Assembly: GCF_030519475.1 (NCBI RefSeq)
Contig: NZ_JAUMKD010000001.1
Location: forward strand, 930,001-994,000
Source of the DNA: Micromonospora sp. C28SCA-DRY-2
GTDB taxonomy: Bacteria; Actinomycetota; Actinomycetes; Mycobacteriales; Micromonosporaceae
Length of the DNA stretch: 64,000 nt
Direction of reading: 5' to 3'
Part shown: positions 1 through 8,253 of the stretch, in pieces
Layout: each line of letters begins with the position of its first letter
How positions within the stretch are numbered: position 1 is the first letter of the stretch
Made by a program: the position numbers and the translations under genes
Notes under the pieces: generated by a model
Told to the model about the DNA's origin: nothing
The model's input: only the letters and a program-made list of their open reading frames with translations
The model's database searches: none

Positions 1-343
1 CCGGGTTCGACGGCGGCCAGTGCACCAGCCACAGGTCGACGTGGTCGGTGCCGAGCGCGCGCAGGCTCGCCTCGATGGTCTCCCGCTCCCGACCCACCCG
101 CTCCGGCGGGAGCTTCGTGGTGAGGAAGACGTCCTCGCGGCGCAGCCCGCTCTCCTGCACCGCCCGGCCGACCTCTTCCTCGTTGCCGTACATGGTGGCG
201 GTGTCGATGTGCCGGTAGCCGGCGTCGAGCGCGGCCAGCACGGCGTCGTAGCCGGCCTTGCCGGTGGCCTGCCAGGTGCCGAAGCCGAGCAGCGGCATCC
301 GCACCTCGCCGGGCAGCGGAACGGTGGGCTGATCGAGATCCAT
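1..343 (-). CDS. Aldo/keto reductase, C-terminus cut by window edge
   Basis: N-terminal 114 residues of an NAD(P)H-dependent aldo/keto reductase, a cytoplasmic TIM-barrel enzyme that reduces carbonyls. Read on the minus strand from an ATG at 343. The catalytic tetrad of the family is visible: Asp47 and Tyr52 in the stretch HIDTATMYGNEEE, Lys77 in TTKL, and His108 in LVHWP. The gene runs off the left edge, so about half of the usual ~280 residues are missing. It closely resembles the complete reductase at 47020-47871. It is divergent from the LigD-like gene at 462. The substrate cannot be told from sequence. Confidence 0.88.
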   Translation of the reverse strand, partial: MDLDQPTVPLPGEVRMPLLGFGTWQATGKAGYDAVLAALDAGYRHIDTATMYGNEEEVGRAVQESGLRREDVFLTTKLPPERVGRERETIEASLRALGTDHVDLWLVHWPPSNP

Positions 344-461
344 GCCGACGGTTCTACCCGTGATCGCCCGCGACATGCCCGGAAACCGGGCATCCGGGTC
401 GTCGGCGGCGGGTCGGCACCGGCGTCCGGCGGCCCGGGCCGGATTGCCGGAGAATGCGGGT

Positions 462-1511
462 GTGGCCGACCGGCTGGAGGAGTACCGGCGCAAGCGGGAC
501 GCGGCACGCACCCCGGAGCCGGTGCCGCGGCGCGCCCCCCGGCGGAAGAAGCCGACCGGCGACACCGCCCGCTTCGTCATCCAGCAGCACCACGCCCGCA
601 GCCTGCACTGGGACCTGCGGCTGGAGCACGAAGGGGTGCTCGCCTCCTGGGCGGTGCCGCGCGGCCTGCCCCGGGAGCCCGGCCGCAACCACCTCGCCGT
701 GCACACCGAGGACCACCCGATGGAGTACCTCACCTTCCACGGTGAGATCCCGGCCGGCGAGTACGGCGGCGGCCGGATGACCATCCACGACCGGGGCACG
801 TACCGCGCCGAGAAGTGGCACGACGACGAGGTGATCGTCGTGCTCGACGGCGAGCGCACCAGCGGCCGGTACGTCCTCTTCGCCACCGGCGGCAAGGCGG
901 GCCGCGACTGGATGGTCCGGCGCACCGACCCGGCCCCGGAGGGCTGGACCAGCATGCCGGAGCTGGTCCGCCCGATGCTCCCCAGCCCGGGCGGGAAGCT
1001 GCCCCGGGACGAGCACGAGTGGGGCTACGAGCTGCGCTGGGACGGGGTGCGAGCGGTCGCGTACGTCTCCGGCGGGCGGCTGCGGCTGCTGTCCGAGACC
1101 GACGAGGAGATCACCGGGACGTACCCCTGGCTGCGGGACATGGCCGAGGAGCTGGCCCCCACCGAGGCCGTGCTGGACGGGGTGCTGGTGCGCATCGACC
1201 GCGCCGGGCGGGTCCGGCCGGCGCGCGGCGGCCGGGCCACCGCGGACGCCCAGTACCTGATCTTCGACCTGCTCTGGCTGGAGGGGGTGGGCAGCGTCGA
1301 GCTGCCGTACGCCCAACGCCGGGAGCTGCTCGACGGTCTGGCGCTGACCGGAGCGCACTGGCAGACTCCGCCCTGGTTTCCCGGCACCGGCGCCGAGGCC
1401 CTGCGGACCGCGCGCGAGCAGGGGCTGCCCGGGGTGGTGGCCAAGCGACTCGACTCGGTCTACGAGCCGGGCCGACGCAGCCGGCGCTGGCTGAGCATCG
1501 ACACCAGCTGA
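462..1511 (+). CDS. LigD-type 3'-phosphoesterase fused to a degenerate ATP-dependent ligase domain
   Basis: A 349-residue protein. Residues ~35-150 match the LigD phosphoesterase domain, which trims 3' ends in bacterial non-homologous end joining: His43, His49, Asp51 and Arg53 lie in HHARSLHWDLR, and the later EDHP and EY motifs are present. Residues ~180-349 resemble the adenylation domain of LigD-type ligase, but motif I reads ELRWDG (Arg where the AMP-accepting Lys should be), the DGE motif reads DGV, and the last motif reads WLSID instead of WLK. Ligase activity is therefore unlikely. GTG at 462 is chosen as start because upstream in-frame codons look non-coding; the motif numbering assumes this start. 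No Ku gene is nearby. It lies 16 nt before thrC. Confidence 0.85.
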   Translation: MADRLEEYRRKRDAARTPEPVPRRAPRRKKPTGDTARFVIQQHHARSLHWDLRLEHEGVLASWAVPRGLPREPGRNHLAVHTEDHPMEYLTFHGEIPAGEYGGGRMTIHDRGTYRAEKWHDDEVIVVLDGERTSGRYVLFATGGKAGRDWMVRRTDPAPEGWTSMPELVRPMLPSPGGKLPRDEHEWGYELRWDGVRAVAYVSGGRLRLLSETDEEITGTYPWLRDMAEELAPTEAVLDGVLVRIDRAGRVRPARGGRATADAQYLIFDLLWLEGVGSVELPYAQRRELLDGLALTGAHWQTPPWFPGTGAEALRTAREQGLPGVVAKRLDSVYEPGRRSRRWLSIDTS

Positions 1512-1527
1512 GACGGCGAGGAGCGAC

Positions 1528-2718
1528 GTGTACCTGACCCATCTGGAGTGCCCACGCTGCGGCCGGGAACACGACGCCGGCAAGCCGCGCAACCTCTGCG
1601 ACTGCGGGTCACCGGTGCTGGCCCGCTACGACCTGGCAGCGGTGGCCGAGGTGGTCACCCCGGAACGGTTCGGGCTGCGCCCGGCCGACCTGTGGCGCTA
1701 CCGCGAGCTGCTGCCGGTGGCCGACCCGCGGCACGTGACCACGCTGGGCGAGGGCTGGACGCCGCTGCTGCGCGCCCCGGCGTACGGGGCGGAGATCGGC
1801 ATTCCCGAGCTGCTGGTCAAGGACGAGGGGCTGACCCCGACCGGGTCGTTCAAGGCGCGCGGCGCGGCGGTCGGCGTGAGCCGGGCCCGGGAGCTGGGCG
1901 TGGAGCGGATCGCCATGCCGACCAACGGCAACGCGGGCGCCGCCTGGGCGACCTACGCCGCGCGGGCCGGGCTGCGCGCGACGGTGGTCATGCCGGTGGA
2001 CGCGCCGGTCGTCTGCCGGCGCGAGTGCGTGGCCGCCGGCGCCGACCTGCGCCTGGTCGACGGGCTGATCAGCGACGCCGGCCGGCTGGTCGCCGAGCTG
2101 GTGGCGAGCTCGGCGGGCGCGGTGTTCGACGCGGGCACGCTGCGCGAGCCGTACCGGCTCGAGGGCAAGAAGACCATGGGGTACGAGATCGTCGAGCAGC
2201 TCGGCTGGCAGGCGCCCGACGTGATCATCTATCCGACCGGCGGCGGGGTGGGGCTGATCGGCATCCACAAGGCGCTGCACGAGCTGCGCGAGCTGGGCTG
2301 GATCGGTGACCGGCTGCCCCGGCTGGTGGCCGTCCAGTCGACCGGGTGCGCACCGATCGTCCGGGCCTTCGCCGCCGGGGAGGAACGCGCCCAGCCCTGG
2401 GCGGACGCAAAAACGGTGGCGTTCGGCATCACCGTGCCGGCCCCGCTGGGCGACGAACTGATCCTGGCCGCGCTGCGGGCCAGCGGCGGCACCGCGGTGG
2501 CGGTCGAGGACGCCGAGATCCTGGCCGACCTGCGGGACTTCGCCGCCCGGGAGGGGCTGCTGCTCTGCCCGGAGGGCGCCACCTGCCTGACCGCCGCCCG
2601 GCAGTTGCGGGCCGGCGGCTGGATCCGGGCCGGCGAGCGGGTGGTGGTGCTCAACACCGGCGCCGGCCTGAAGTACCCGGAGACGGTGGACGTGACCGGG
2701 GTGCCGGTGCTGGCCTGA
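1528..2718 (+). CDS. thrC: Threonine synthase
   Basis: A 396-residue PLP-dependent enzyme that converts O-phosphohomoserine to threonine. The N-terminus carries a zinc-ribbon-like cysteine set (C9, C12, C24, C26) seen in one type of threonine synthase. The PLP lysine is Lys109 in PTGSFKARG, and a glycine-rich phosphate loop follows (YPTGGGVGLIG). GTG start at 1528 with a GGCGAGGAG Shine-Dalgarno just upstream. It follows the LigD-like gene by 16 nt. A terminator-like hairpin at 2753-2783 separates it from the convergent pectate lyase. Related PLP enzymes such as cysteate synthase cannot be fully excluded. Confidence 0.85.
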   Translation: MYLTHLECPRCGREHDAGKPRNLCDCGSPVLARYDLAAVAEVVTPERFGLRPADLWRYRELLPVADPRHVTTLGEGWTPLLRAPAYGAEIGIPELLVKDEGLTPTGSFKARGAAVGVSRARELGVERIAMPTNGNAGAAWATYAARAGLRATVVMPVDAPVVCRRECVAAGADLRLVDGLISDAGRLVAELVASSAGAVFDAGTLREPYRLEGKKTMGYEIVEQLGWQAPDVIIYPTGGGVGLIGIHKALHELRELGWIGDRLPRLVAVQSTGCAPIVRAFAAGEERAQPWADAKTVAFGITVPAPLGDELILAALRASGGTAVAVEDAEILADLRDFAAREGLLLCPEGATCLTAARQLRAGGWIRAGERVVVLNTGAGLKYPETVDVTGVPVLA

Positions 2719-2752
2719 CCCGCCCGCACCGGGCGAGCCTGCCGGCGCCGGT

Positions 2753-2783
2753 GGCCCCGCGGGCCGGCGGGGTCCGCGGGGCC
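2753..2783. terminator. Bidirectional hairpin between thrC and pectate lyase
   Basis: Perfect 10-bp stem, 2753-2762 with 2774-2783, and an 11-nt loop. It lies between convergent stops at 2718 and 2794. There is no U tract, which is usual for actinobacterial terminators. Confidence 0.55.
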
Positions 2784-2793
2784 GTCGGGGCGG

Positions 2794-4170
2794 TCAGCGG
2801 TACGTGATGTCGGAGCTGGCGTAGAAGCAGTTGACCCCGTCGGCGCCCTCGCCGATCTTGGTCGGTTCGTCGCCCTTGGGTACGCCGATGTACTTCTCGC
2901 AGATCACGGTCCGCCGGTCCGGGTCGTTGAGGATGGTGATCCGGCTGAACCGGGCGGTGTCGCCCCAGTTGGTGTTGATGCCGGCGAGCACCTTGGTGGA
3001 GGTGGCGGTGACGTTGTCCATCACCACGTGCCGCTGGTACGAGGTGGAGCAGTTGCCGCAGGCCCGGTAGAGCTTGCCGGCGTTCTCCACCCGGAAGTTG
3101 CGGATGTGGACGGTGCCCGAACCGTTGTGCTGGAAGACCTTGTCGGAGGCGGACCGGGCGCCGCCGCCGTCGACGGTGTAGGTGGTGCCGCCGCGGAAGG
3201 TGGCCGCGTCCTCGCCGACGTCCTCCCACCAGACGTTGACCAGCGTGCAGTTGCCCTCGCAGTGCACCCCGTCGCCGGCCGGGGCGCCGATGACGACGTT
3301 GCGCAGGGTGGCCCCGGCCGCGAGCACGAACATCGGGTCCTGGCTCTCGCTCTGCCCGCCGTCGCCGATGCCGTAGTACCGGCGCAGGCCGCCGTCGAAG
3401 GTGCCCGAGACCCGGATCGTGGCGTCCACCTTCACACTGCCGGTCGGCGTCGGCCAGCCGGCCGGCGGGGGCGTGGTGGGCGGGGGTGTGGTCGGCGGGG
3501 GCGTGGTCGGCGGGGCGGTGGTCCCCGGCGGGGTGGTCGGCGTCGAGCCGCCGGAGCTGTCCACCGTGACGTCGTCGAAGCTGCCGCTGGCGTACGCGGT
3601 GACCAGGCCGATCCGGCCGGCGCCGACCAGGCCGTTGCTGCCGGCGGCGATCTGGGTGCCGTTGACGAAGCCCCGGATGGTGCTGCCGCTGGCCTCGATC
3701 CGCAGCGTGTACCAGGTGCCGGCGCTGACCCCGATCGACGCCGAGCCGATCGCGGCGATCTGGCTGCCGTTGACCGCCTGGAGTTCGGCGCGGCCGTTGC
3801 CGAGCAGGGCCAACCGGTACATCTTGGTGCTGCCGCTGGCCCGCGCCGCCAGGCCCACCAGGGCGCTGGACGAACCGAAGCCGCCCGGCCGTACCCGGGC
3901 CTGCACCTGGTAGTCGGTCCAGCCGGTCTGGCCGGCGAAGAGGCGGGCCAGTTCGCTGGCCGCGTTGGACTGGTGCACGGCGCCGTCGGTGACCGCCCAG
4001 GTGCCGCCGGACTTGGACCAGCCGGCGGTGTCGCCGTCGCTGAAGCTGTCGGTGAAGACGGTGGCCGCGAAGGCCGAGGTGGTCATGCCGGCGGCGAGGG
4101 CGGCCACGGTCGCCCCGGCGCCCACGGCGAGCAGCAGTGCCCGCCGGCGAGTGCGGTGTCTGGATTGCAC
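2794..4170 (-). CDS. Secreted pectate lyase, polysaccharide lyase family 3, with N-terminal LamG-like domain
   Basis: A 458-residue secreted enzyme that would cleave polygalacturonate. In order: signal peptide (twin Arg-rich start, cleavage near AFA-AT at ~35), a concanavalin/LamG-like beta-sandwich (~36-200), a Thr/Pro linker of TTPPP repeats (~205-240), and a PL3 pectate lyase domain (~245-458) with the conserved CEKYIG-type region and several cysteines. GTG at 4170 is chosen because AGGAGG sits 6 nt upstream; the ATG farther upstream has no such site. The leader carries a sigma70-like promoter and a palindrome (see 4307-4369), suggesting induced expression. Such enzymes fit a plant-litter or soil actinomycete. 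Confidence 0.87.
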   Translation of the reverse strand: MQSRHRTRRRALLLAVGAGATVAALAAGMTTSAFAATVFTDSFSDGDTAGWSKSGGTWAVTDGAVHQSNAASELARLFAGQTGWTDYQVQARVRPGGFGSSSALVGLAARASGSTKMYRLALLGNGRAELQAVNGSQIAAIGSASIGVSAGTWYTLRIEASGSTIRGFVNGTQIAAGSNGLVGAGRIGLVTAYASGSFDDVTVDSSGGSTPTTPPGTTAPPTTPPPTTPPPTTPPPAGWPTPTGSVKVDATIRVSGTFDGGLRRYYGIGDGGQSESQDPMFVLAAGATLRNVVIGAPAGDGVHCEGNCTLVNVWWEDVGEDAATFRGGTTYTVDGGGARSASDKVFQHNGSGTVHIRNFRVENAGKLYRACGNCSTSYQRHVVMDNVTATSTKVLAGINTNWGDTARFSRITILNDPDRRTVICEKYIGVPKGDEPTKIGEGADGVNCFYASSDITYR

Positions 4171-4306
4171 GGGGTCCTCCTGGGATGCAGGTGGTGGTGC
4201 CCCACGCGGTGGCACGGCGCAGGGGGAACCGGCGCGCGGTGCCGCGGCCTGGGGGATCGGATGGTCCCGCCGGAGGCCCGGACTCCGGAGGGGACGAACG
4301 GGATTA

Positions 4307-4327
4307 AAAGCCTTCTTAAAGGGCTTT
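4307..4327. promoter_or_regulatory. Palindrome in pectate lyase leader
   Basis: AAAGCC and GGCTTT arms around 9 nt in an unusually AT-rich patch. It lies just downstream of the predicted transcription start of the pectate lyase, a place suited to a repressor. Confidence 0.45.
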
Positions 4328-4339
4328 CCCGTACTCGAA

Positions 4340-4369
4340 AGGCTAGGACCGTCCAGAGACGAGCGTCAA
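4340..4369 (-). promoter_or_regulatory. Promoter of pectate lyase
   Basis: On the minus strand, TTGACG (4364-4369), an 18-nt spacer, then TAGCCT (4340-4345). This would give a leader of about 160 nt before the GTG at 4170. Confidence 0.55.
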
Positions 4370-4407
4370 TGGATTGCGCTTGCAGGTCTGTTGCAGGATT
4401 TCCGGCG

Positions 4408-6204
4408 TCACTCACCGGTCGGCTCGGTGAGCCGCCAGGCCGCGTTGATCAGGCCGATGTGCGAGAGCGCCTGCGGGGTGTTGCCCAGCTGCGCGCCGTC
4501 GCGCAGGTCGATCTGCTCGCTGAGCAGGCCCACGTCGTTGGCGTGCCCGACGACCTGCTCGAACAACCGCCGGGCGCGCTCCCGCTCGCCGGCCATCGCC
4601 AGGCACTCCACCAGCCAGAACGAACAGAGCAGGAAGCCCGCCGGCTCGCCGGCCCAGCGCCGCACCAGCCCGTCGGCGGTGCCCAGTTCCCGCTCCACCG
4701 CCTCGATGGTGGCGCGCATCCGCGGGTCGGCCGCCGGCAGGAAACGCACCACCGGCAGGTAGAGCGCCGAGGCGCCCAGCTCGGTGGAGCCGAAGAACGC
4801 GGTGTACGCGCCGACCTCGTCGTTCCAGCCCTCGCGCAGCACGGTGGCCCGGATCTCGTCCCGGACCGCGGCCCACCGCCGCGGGTCGGCGCGCTCGCCG
4901 AGCCGGGGCGCCAGCGCCACCGCCTTGTCCATCGCCGCCCAGCAGAGCACCTTCGACGACAGGTAGTGCCGCTCGACCTCGCGGGTCTCCCACATCCCCC
5001 GGTCGGGCAGGTGCCAGGTGGTGGCCACCTGCTCGGCCAGCCCGAGCACCATCTCGCGCAGCTCCTTCTCGAAGCTGGTGCCGAGGTAGTCGCGCAGCTG
5101 CCAGGTCGCCAGGATCACCTCGCCCGGCACGTCGAGCTGGCGTTGCCGCCAGGCGTCGTTGCCGACGCTCACCGGCCGGCTGCCGGCGTAGCCCGGCAGG
5201 TGCGCAAGCTCGTGCTCGGAGAGGTCCCGCTCCCCGGCCAGGCCGAACATCACCGGCACCGGCATCTGGCCGACCTGGCCGATCGAGCGGGCCACCCAGG
5301 CGAAGAGCCGGGACGTCTCGTGCGGGCAGGCGGCCACCCAGAAGGCGCGCAGGGTCATTGCGAAGTCGCGCAGCCAGGAGAGGCGGTAGTCGTAGTTGCG
5401 GTCGCCGCCCAGCTCTTCGGGGAGCGAGGTGGTCAGCGCCGCGGCCACCGCGCCACTGCGGCTGTACGTCAGCCCGGTCAGCACCGTGGCGCTGTGCCGG
5501 ACCAGGTCGGCGTACTCGCCGGGGTAGTGGTGCGACTCCCGGTACGCCTCCCAGGCCTGCACCGTCTCGGCGAGCGCGACGACCGGGTCCAGCCGGGCCG
5601 GCGGATCACCGTACGCGTGCCCGTACGCCAGGTCGAAGCCGACCACGTCCCCGGCGGAGACCGCGAACTCGTGCCGGACCCGGTCCTGCCCGGCGCGCAG
5701 CGGCAGGCCCGCGGCGCGCAGCGTCAGCGTCACCGAGCCGCAGGCCGCCAGCACCGCGCCGTCCGGCTGGTCGTGCAGGTACGGGGTCAGCAGCCCGTAG
5801 TCCGGCCGGGGGCAGAACTCCAGCTCCATCGGCACCCGGCCGCTGAGCCCCTCGACCACCCGCAGCAGCACCCCGGGCGAGTTCATGCCCAGCTCGTGCC
5901 CCCGGGCACCGAATTCGGCGGCCAGCGCGTCGGTCACCGCCACGCTGCCCTCGGGGGTGTGGTGCACGGTGCGCAGCACCAGGGTGTCCGGCCGGTAGGA
6001 GCGCTCCACCCGGTGCCCGGGCCGGCCGGCGGCGACCGGCGCCAGGAGCCAGTGCCCGGCCCGGGGGCCCAGGATCCGGCCGAAGACCGAGGCGGCGTCG
6101 AACCGGTCCGGGCACCACCAGTCGATCGAGCCGTTCCGGCCGACCAGCGCGCCGGAGCGGCAGTCGGACACGAAGCCGTAGTCGGAGATCGCCGGCTGGT
6201 CCAC
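4408..6204 (-). CDS. Glycoside hydrolase family 15 protein (glucoamylase/trehalase-like)
   Basis: A 598-residue cytoplasmic enzyme of the GH15 (alpha/alpha)6-barrel family, which includes glucoamylases and actinobacterial trehalases. The N-terminal beta-sandwich begins ISDYGFVSDCRSGALVG and SIDWWC. The catalytic-domain hallmarks are present: YDYRLSWLRD, the MWETRE segment followed by SKVLCWAAMDKA, FLLCSFWLVECLA, and the late LLSEQID and GNTPQALSHIGLIN motifs. The Glu in LLSEQ matches the region of the catalytic base. No signal peptide is seen, so a polysaccharide role outside the cell is unlikely; trehalose or maltodextrin is a reasonable guess. GTG start at 6204 without a clear Shine-Dalgarno, so the exact start is uncertain. 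Confidence 0.85.
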   Translation of the reverse strand: MDQPAISDYGFVSDCRSGALVGRNGSIDWWCPDRFDAASVFGRILGPRAGHWLLAPVAAGRPGHRVERSYRPDTLVLRTVHHTPEGSVAVTDALAAEFGARGHELGMNSPGVLLRVVEGLSGRVPMELEFCPRPDYGLLTPYLHDQPDGAVLAACGSVTLTLRAAGLPLRAGQDRVRHEFAVSAGDVVGFDLAYGHAYGDPPARLDPVVALAETVQAWEAYRESHHYPGEYADLVRHSATVLTGLTYSRSGAVAAALTTSLPEELGGDRNYDYRLSWLRDFAMTLRAFWVAACPHETSRLFAWVARSIGQVGQMPVPVMFGLAGERDLSEHELAHLPGYAGSRPVSVGNDAWRQRQLDVPGEVILATWQLRDYLGTSFEKELREMVLGLAEQVATTWHLPDRGMWETREVERHYLSSKVLCWAAMDKAVALAPRLGERADPRRWAAVRDEIRATVLREGWNDEVGAYTAFFGSTELGASALYLPVVRFLPAADPRMRATIEAVERELGTADGLVRRWAGEPAGFLLCSFWLVECLAMAGERERARRLFEQVVGHANDVGLLSEQIDLRDGAQLGNTPQALSHIGLINAAWRLTEPTGE

Positions 6205-6440
6205 CCGCTGCGGGTACCCGGATCGGCCCGCCTCAGACCGGGCGCCCGCCCCGGCCGGCCGGATCCGACGGCACGGCCCAGCCCGGCCCGGCCGGCCGGA
6301 TCGGGCGGCCCAGCCCGGCCCGCGGCCGGACCCGGGTGCGAGCCGCCGGGCTGGTCACCCCTCGTCGAGCGGCCGGGTGCCGGCGGCGGGTGCGGGGCCG
6401 GCGGCGCCCGCCGCCCCGGTCGGTCCCGCCGCTGCCCGGG

Positions 6441-6833
6441 TCAGGAGGTGGGCGGCTCGTCCTCGCCGGCGGCCTCCGCCGCGTCCGCCTCCTCCTTGGT
6501 GCGGTGCACCGCCTGGTCGGCGTGCTCCGGCGGGCCGTAGACGGTGTAGAGGACCAGCGGGTTCGGCCCGGTGTTGACGAAGTTGTGCTTCGTGCCGGCC
6601 GGCACCACCACCAGGTCGCCCTGGACGACCTCGCGCTTCTCCCCGGCGACCCGGGCCTCGCCGGTGCCGCTGACGAAGGTCAGGATCTGGTCGATGTCCT
6701 CGTGGACCTCCTCGCCGATCTCACCGCCCGGCGGGATGGTCATGATCACCAACTGGGTGTGCGTACCGGTCCACAGCACCCGCCGGAAGTCCGGGCTCTT
6801 CTCGGCGACGGTCGCGATCGTGAAATGCTCCAT
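6441..6833 (-). CDS. Cupin-domain protein
   Basis: A 130-residue single-domain cupin (beta-barrel). The first cupin motif lies in PPGGEIGEEVHEDIDQ and the second in GDLVVVPAGTKHNF, so the metal site appears mostly intact (His and Glu in the first motif, His in the second). The C-terminus is an acidic tail. The ATG at 6833 is preferred over a longer reading because homologous cupins of this kind begin near MEHFTIATV. Function unknown; related proteins are often annotated as mannose-6-phosphate isomerase-like cupins. The 236-nt stretch between this gene and the GH15 gene, and the 262 nt upstream of it, show nothing I recognise. Confidence 0.78.
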   Translation of the reverse strand: MEHFTIATVAEKSPDFRRVLWTGTHTQLVIMTIPPGGEIGEEVHEDIDQILTFVSGTGEARVAGEKREVVQGDLVVVPAGTKHNFVNTGPNPLVLYTVYGPPEHADQAVHRTKEEADAAEAAGEDEPPTS

Positions 6834-7095
6834 GTCGGGCTCATACCCGGTCCGGCCCCGCGTCACGCCGGGACTGGCAGATGGTGGAATTTGCCACCCC
6901 ATCGAGGTTTGACTCCAACGAGGACGGGGATCGAGACCCAGACCGGTGCGACACGGCCGGTCGAGCCAGGTCCCCGCTGACGTACCGCCGTACGGCTGCG
7001 GCGGTGGGAGACGGCCAGAGCGCGGCGACGTTTCGACCGAGGTCGAGCGGCGCCGTGCGCTCGTTCGCTCGCGGGTCGCGGATCGACGGCGCCGG

Positions 7096-7500
7096 TCAGG
7101 AGAGCACCGTCAGGTGGAACGGCCGGTCGGCGACGCTGCCGTCGCCGGCGAAGGTGGAGACGAAGACACCGTTCGGGATGCCGGTACGGCCGGCCACCGC
7201 CACCTGACCCGACGGTGCGACACCGGCGCTGCCGGACAGCCCGATGGTGCCCACGTATCCGGCGGCCGTCACGTCCTGGTCGAAGATGACCTGGTACTTG
7301 CCCCGGGCCAGGCGGGTGGCCTGTGCGGCGCCGAGGCCGCGGACCAGGTTGCCGTCGGCGGTCACCACCGCGAAGAGCACCCGCGCGGTCGCGGGCAGGC
7401 CGACGGTGGCGCAGGTGGTGACCTCCGCGTCGGCACGGGTGGCGTCGTCGTCCCCCGGATCGGGCTGTGCCGGCCCGCGCCGGGTTCTGAGGCTGGACAT
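7096..7500 (-). CDS. Conserved actinobacterial protein of unknown function
   Basis: A 134-residue protein read from an ATG at 7500, preceded by GGGAGG at good distance. Residues ~40-134 form a compact beta-rich domain (segments RVLFAVVTADGNLVRG, YVGTIGLSG, GIPNGVFVSTFAGDG, and a final DRPFHLTVL) that I have seen in hypothetical proteins of this order. There is no signal peptide or membrane segment. The first ~35 residues are polar and probably unstructured. Function unknown. Confidence 0.7.
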   Translation of the reverse strand: MSSLRTRRGPAQPDPGDDDATRADAEVTTCATVGLPATARVLFAVVTADGNLVRGLGAAQATRLARGKYQVIFDQDVTAAGYVGTIGLSGSAGVAPSGQVAVAGRTGIPNGVFVSTFAGDGSVADRPFHLTVLS

Positions 7501-7682
7501 CGGTGCCCTCCCGGGCCGCCCGAGGGGCGGCGTTGAGGCAGTTGTTGCGGCAAAGGGGGATCCTCGCCGATCGCACCCTTTGTCATCGAACGTATGTCGT
7601 GACCGTTCCGCCAACCAGGCCAGCAGTTGTCCGATCATGGACACTTCCGCCGTTCCGCCGCAGGTCAGGGCCGGTGCCGCGG

Positions 7683-8150
7683 TCAGTCGTCGGGGACGGC
7701 CAGCGGTTCCCGGCCCACGCAGCGCACCTTCAGCTCGTACTCGCCGGACGGGCCCTCGAACTTGACCTCGACGTCGTCGTCGGGGCCCCGGTCGACGTCG
7801 CCGACCCGGTAGCCCTGGGCCGGCGCCCAGGACACCAGCCGCACCCCGCCGGGCACGCACTCGGCCACCGCGGTGCCGCCAGCGGTGGTGAACACCCGCC
7901 GGCCCGCGGCCGGTGCGCTCGGCGTGGCGCCGGACGGGCCGGGTGTCGCGGCGCTCGGACCGGGCGTGGCCGGTGTCGGCGTGGCCGGCTCGGCGGCCAG
8001 GGCCCGCTCGACCTCCCGTTGGCTGAGCACGCCGCCCGGGGTGCCGGTGATGCTCTCCCCCACCAGCCGGATCGCGGCCAGTCCGACCAGGGTGGCGACC
8101 ACGGCGGTGGCCAGCCACCCGGCGACGGCGAGGACCGAACGGCGGCGCAT
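7683..8150 (-). CDS. Membrane-anchored protein of unknown function
   Basis: A 155-residue protein with one N-terminal membrane segment (~6-30), a Pro/Thr/Ala/Ser linker (~55-82), and a small C-terminal beta domain (~83-155) carrying two cysteines (AECVPGG and KVRCVG) that could form a disulfide outside the cell. ATG at 8150, with GATAGT 6 nt upstream and no Shine-Dalgarno. It is divergent from the response regulator at 8254. Function unknown. Confidence 0.7.
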   Translation of the reverse strand: MRRRSVLAVAGWLATAVVATLVGLAAIRLVGESITGTPGGVLSQREVERALAAEPATPTPATPGPSAATPGPSGATPSAPAAGRRVFTTAGGTAVAECVPGGVRLVSWAPAQGYRVGDVDRGPDDDVEVKFEGPSGEYELKVRCVGREPLAVPDD

Positions 8151-8190
8151 GCCCCGACTATCCCCGATCGAAGGTTGGGCGTGGCACCGC

Positions 8191-8213
8191 GGGACGCTAA
8201 GGGAGGGTTAACG
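8191..8213. promoter_or_regulatory. Predicted OmpR-type response-regulator box, site 1
   Basis: On the minus strand the sequence reads TTAAC, 6 nt, TTAGCGTCC, so the two half-sites start 11 bp apart. The same element, in the opposite orientation, is found at 10236-10257. It lies ~40 nt before the response-regulator gene and could serve autoregulation. Confidence 0.6.
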
Positions 8214-8240
8214 TCCGCGGCCGGACCGGCCGGCGGCGGA

Positions 8241-8246
8241 TAGCCT
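8241..8246 (+). promoter_or_regulatory. -10 box, near-leaderless start of response regulator
   Basis: TAGCCT ends 7 nt before the GTG at 8254, and no Shine-Dalgarno is present. The transcript would begin at or 1 nt before the start codon. Confidence 0.5.
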
Positions 8247-8253
8247 GCCTGCT

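Noticed and set aside
3028..6540. A 1170-residue plus-strand open frame across the pectate lyase and GH15 genes
   Set aside because: It is low-complexity (Arg/Gly/Pro/Ala/Val-rich) and antisense to two genes with clear domain motifs; long antisense frames are expected at this GC content.
6834..7095. A tRNA or small gene in the spacer upstream of the cupin
   Set aside because: No cloverleaf, anticodon stem or CCA end could be made, and no frame shows coding features.
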